Below, piece after piece: positions 63,856 through 64,000 of a stretch of 64,000 nt of DNA. The position numbers were made by a program, and so were the translations under genes. Each line of letters opens with the position of its first letter. Position 1 is the stretch's first letter. Origin of the DNA: Enterococcus dispar ATCC 51266 (GTDB lineage: Bacteria; Bacillota; Bacilli; Lactobacillales; Enterococcaceae); NCBI RefSeq assembly GCF_000406945.1, contig NZ_KE136354.1:2738660-2802659 (forward strand), in the 5' to 3' direction. The notes under the pieces are model-generated. The model made no database searches and was not told the DNA's origin. It was given only the letters and a program-made list of their open reading frames with translations.

Positions 63856-64000
63856 ATGAATCAAAATATGCTATTTCAACCATTAAAACTAAAAAACGGT
63901 ATTATTGTAAAAAATCGCTTTGTAAAACCTGCTATGAGTGAAGTGATGGGAGATGATAATTATCGTCCAACAGAGGCTATCATTAACTTATATCGTAACT
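63856..64000 (+). CDS. NADH:flavin oxidoreductase (old yellow enzyme), 5' part
   Basis: An ATG at 63856 with AAGGAG upstream begins a frame that runs off the window. The visible 48 residues (MNQNMLFQPLKLKNG, then VKNRFVKPAMSE) have the N-terminal pattern of the OYE family, which reduces enones and related compounds with FMN. The full length and active site are outside the window. Confidence 0.82.
   Translation, partial: MNQNMLFQPLKLKNGIIVKNRFVKPAMSEVMGDDNYRPTEAIINLYRN

Overview
The window looks like chromosomal DNA of a low-GC lactic acid bacterium, most likely an Enterococcus or a close relative in the Enterococcaceae. The signs are: a mevalonate-pathway cluster (mevalonate kinase, diphosphomevalonate decarboxylase, phosphomevalonate kinase, type 2 IPP isomerase), a water-forming NADH oxidase, phosphoketolase, PepV and PepA peptidases, a T-box for aspS, an L20-type leader before infC-rpmI-rplT, an HtrA/RlmH pair, and AT-rich intergenic DNA with AGGAGG-like ribosome binding sites. 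I cannot fix the species. No rRNA genes, CRISPR array, prophage or insertion sequence was seen.

Layout. 1-4544: end of an unknown gene, then the mevalonate cluster on the minus strand. 4929-9768: deoxynucleoside kinase, CorA-type transporter, pentapeptide-repeat protein, NADH oxidase and a ClbS/DfsB-family protein. 9880-14747: leuABCD behind a leucine-codon leader peptide and attenuator. 15060-16960: ohrR/ohr peroxide switch and a quinone-oxidoreductase-like gene. 17082-22718: PocR/AraC-type regulator facing gldA-dhaM-dhaK-dhaL-dhaT for glycerol/dihydroxyacetone use. 23398-24764: infC-rpmI-rplT behind a leader RNA. 24903-27584: MarR-controlled MFS exporter and two unknown genes. 27969-30898: YxeA-YxdL-YxdM-like ABC system. 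31022-34964: a broken SGNH hydrolase, small membrane and UPF0637 proteins, a surface protein with an odd sorting motif, tRNA-Pro(CGG) and an unknown membrane protein. 34987-38601: mccA-mccB-yrrT-luxS behind a leader peptide with three consecutive Cys codons. 38679-43371: thioesterase, aldo/keto reductase, T-box aspS and a YitT protein. 43414-50487: OatA-like acyltransferase, phosphoketolase, NAD(P)HX dehydratase and PepV. 50646-57329: unknown propeller-like protein, PepA, thioredoxin, UspA, YtpR, HtrA and RlmH. 57529-59228: Mrr endonuclease and YehS. 59516-64000: RclA/Har-type flavin reductase, nitroreductase, an MDR alcohol-dehydrogenase operon, an ArsR regulator and the start of an old-yellow-enzyme gene.

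How the genes work together. Three amino-acid-linked operons use RNA-level control: leuABCD (Leu codons), mccA-mccB-yrrT-luxS (Cys codons) and aspS (T-box). The Cys leader is the most interesting item. It would tie transsulfuration of homocysteine to cysteine, SAM recycling and LuxS/AI-2 production to ribosome stalling at cysteine codons. The other theme is redox and stress: nox, ohr/ohrR, thioredoxin, RclA/Har, nitroreductase, HtrA.

Limits. All calls come from reading the sequence and from remembered family features. No database search or folding program was run. Starts were chosen by ribosome binding site and family length and are uncertain where stated.
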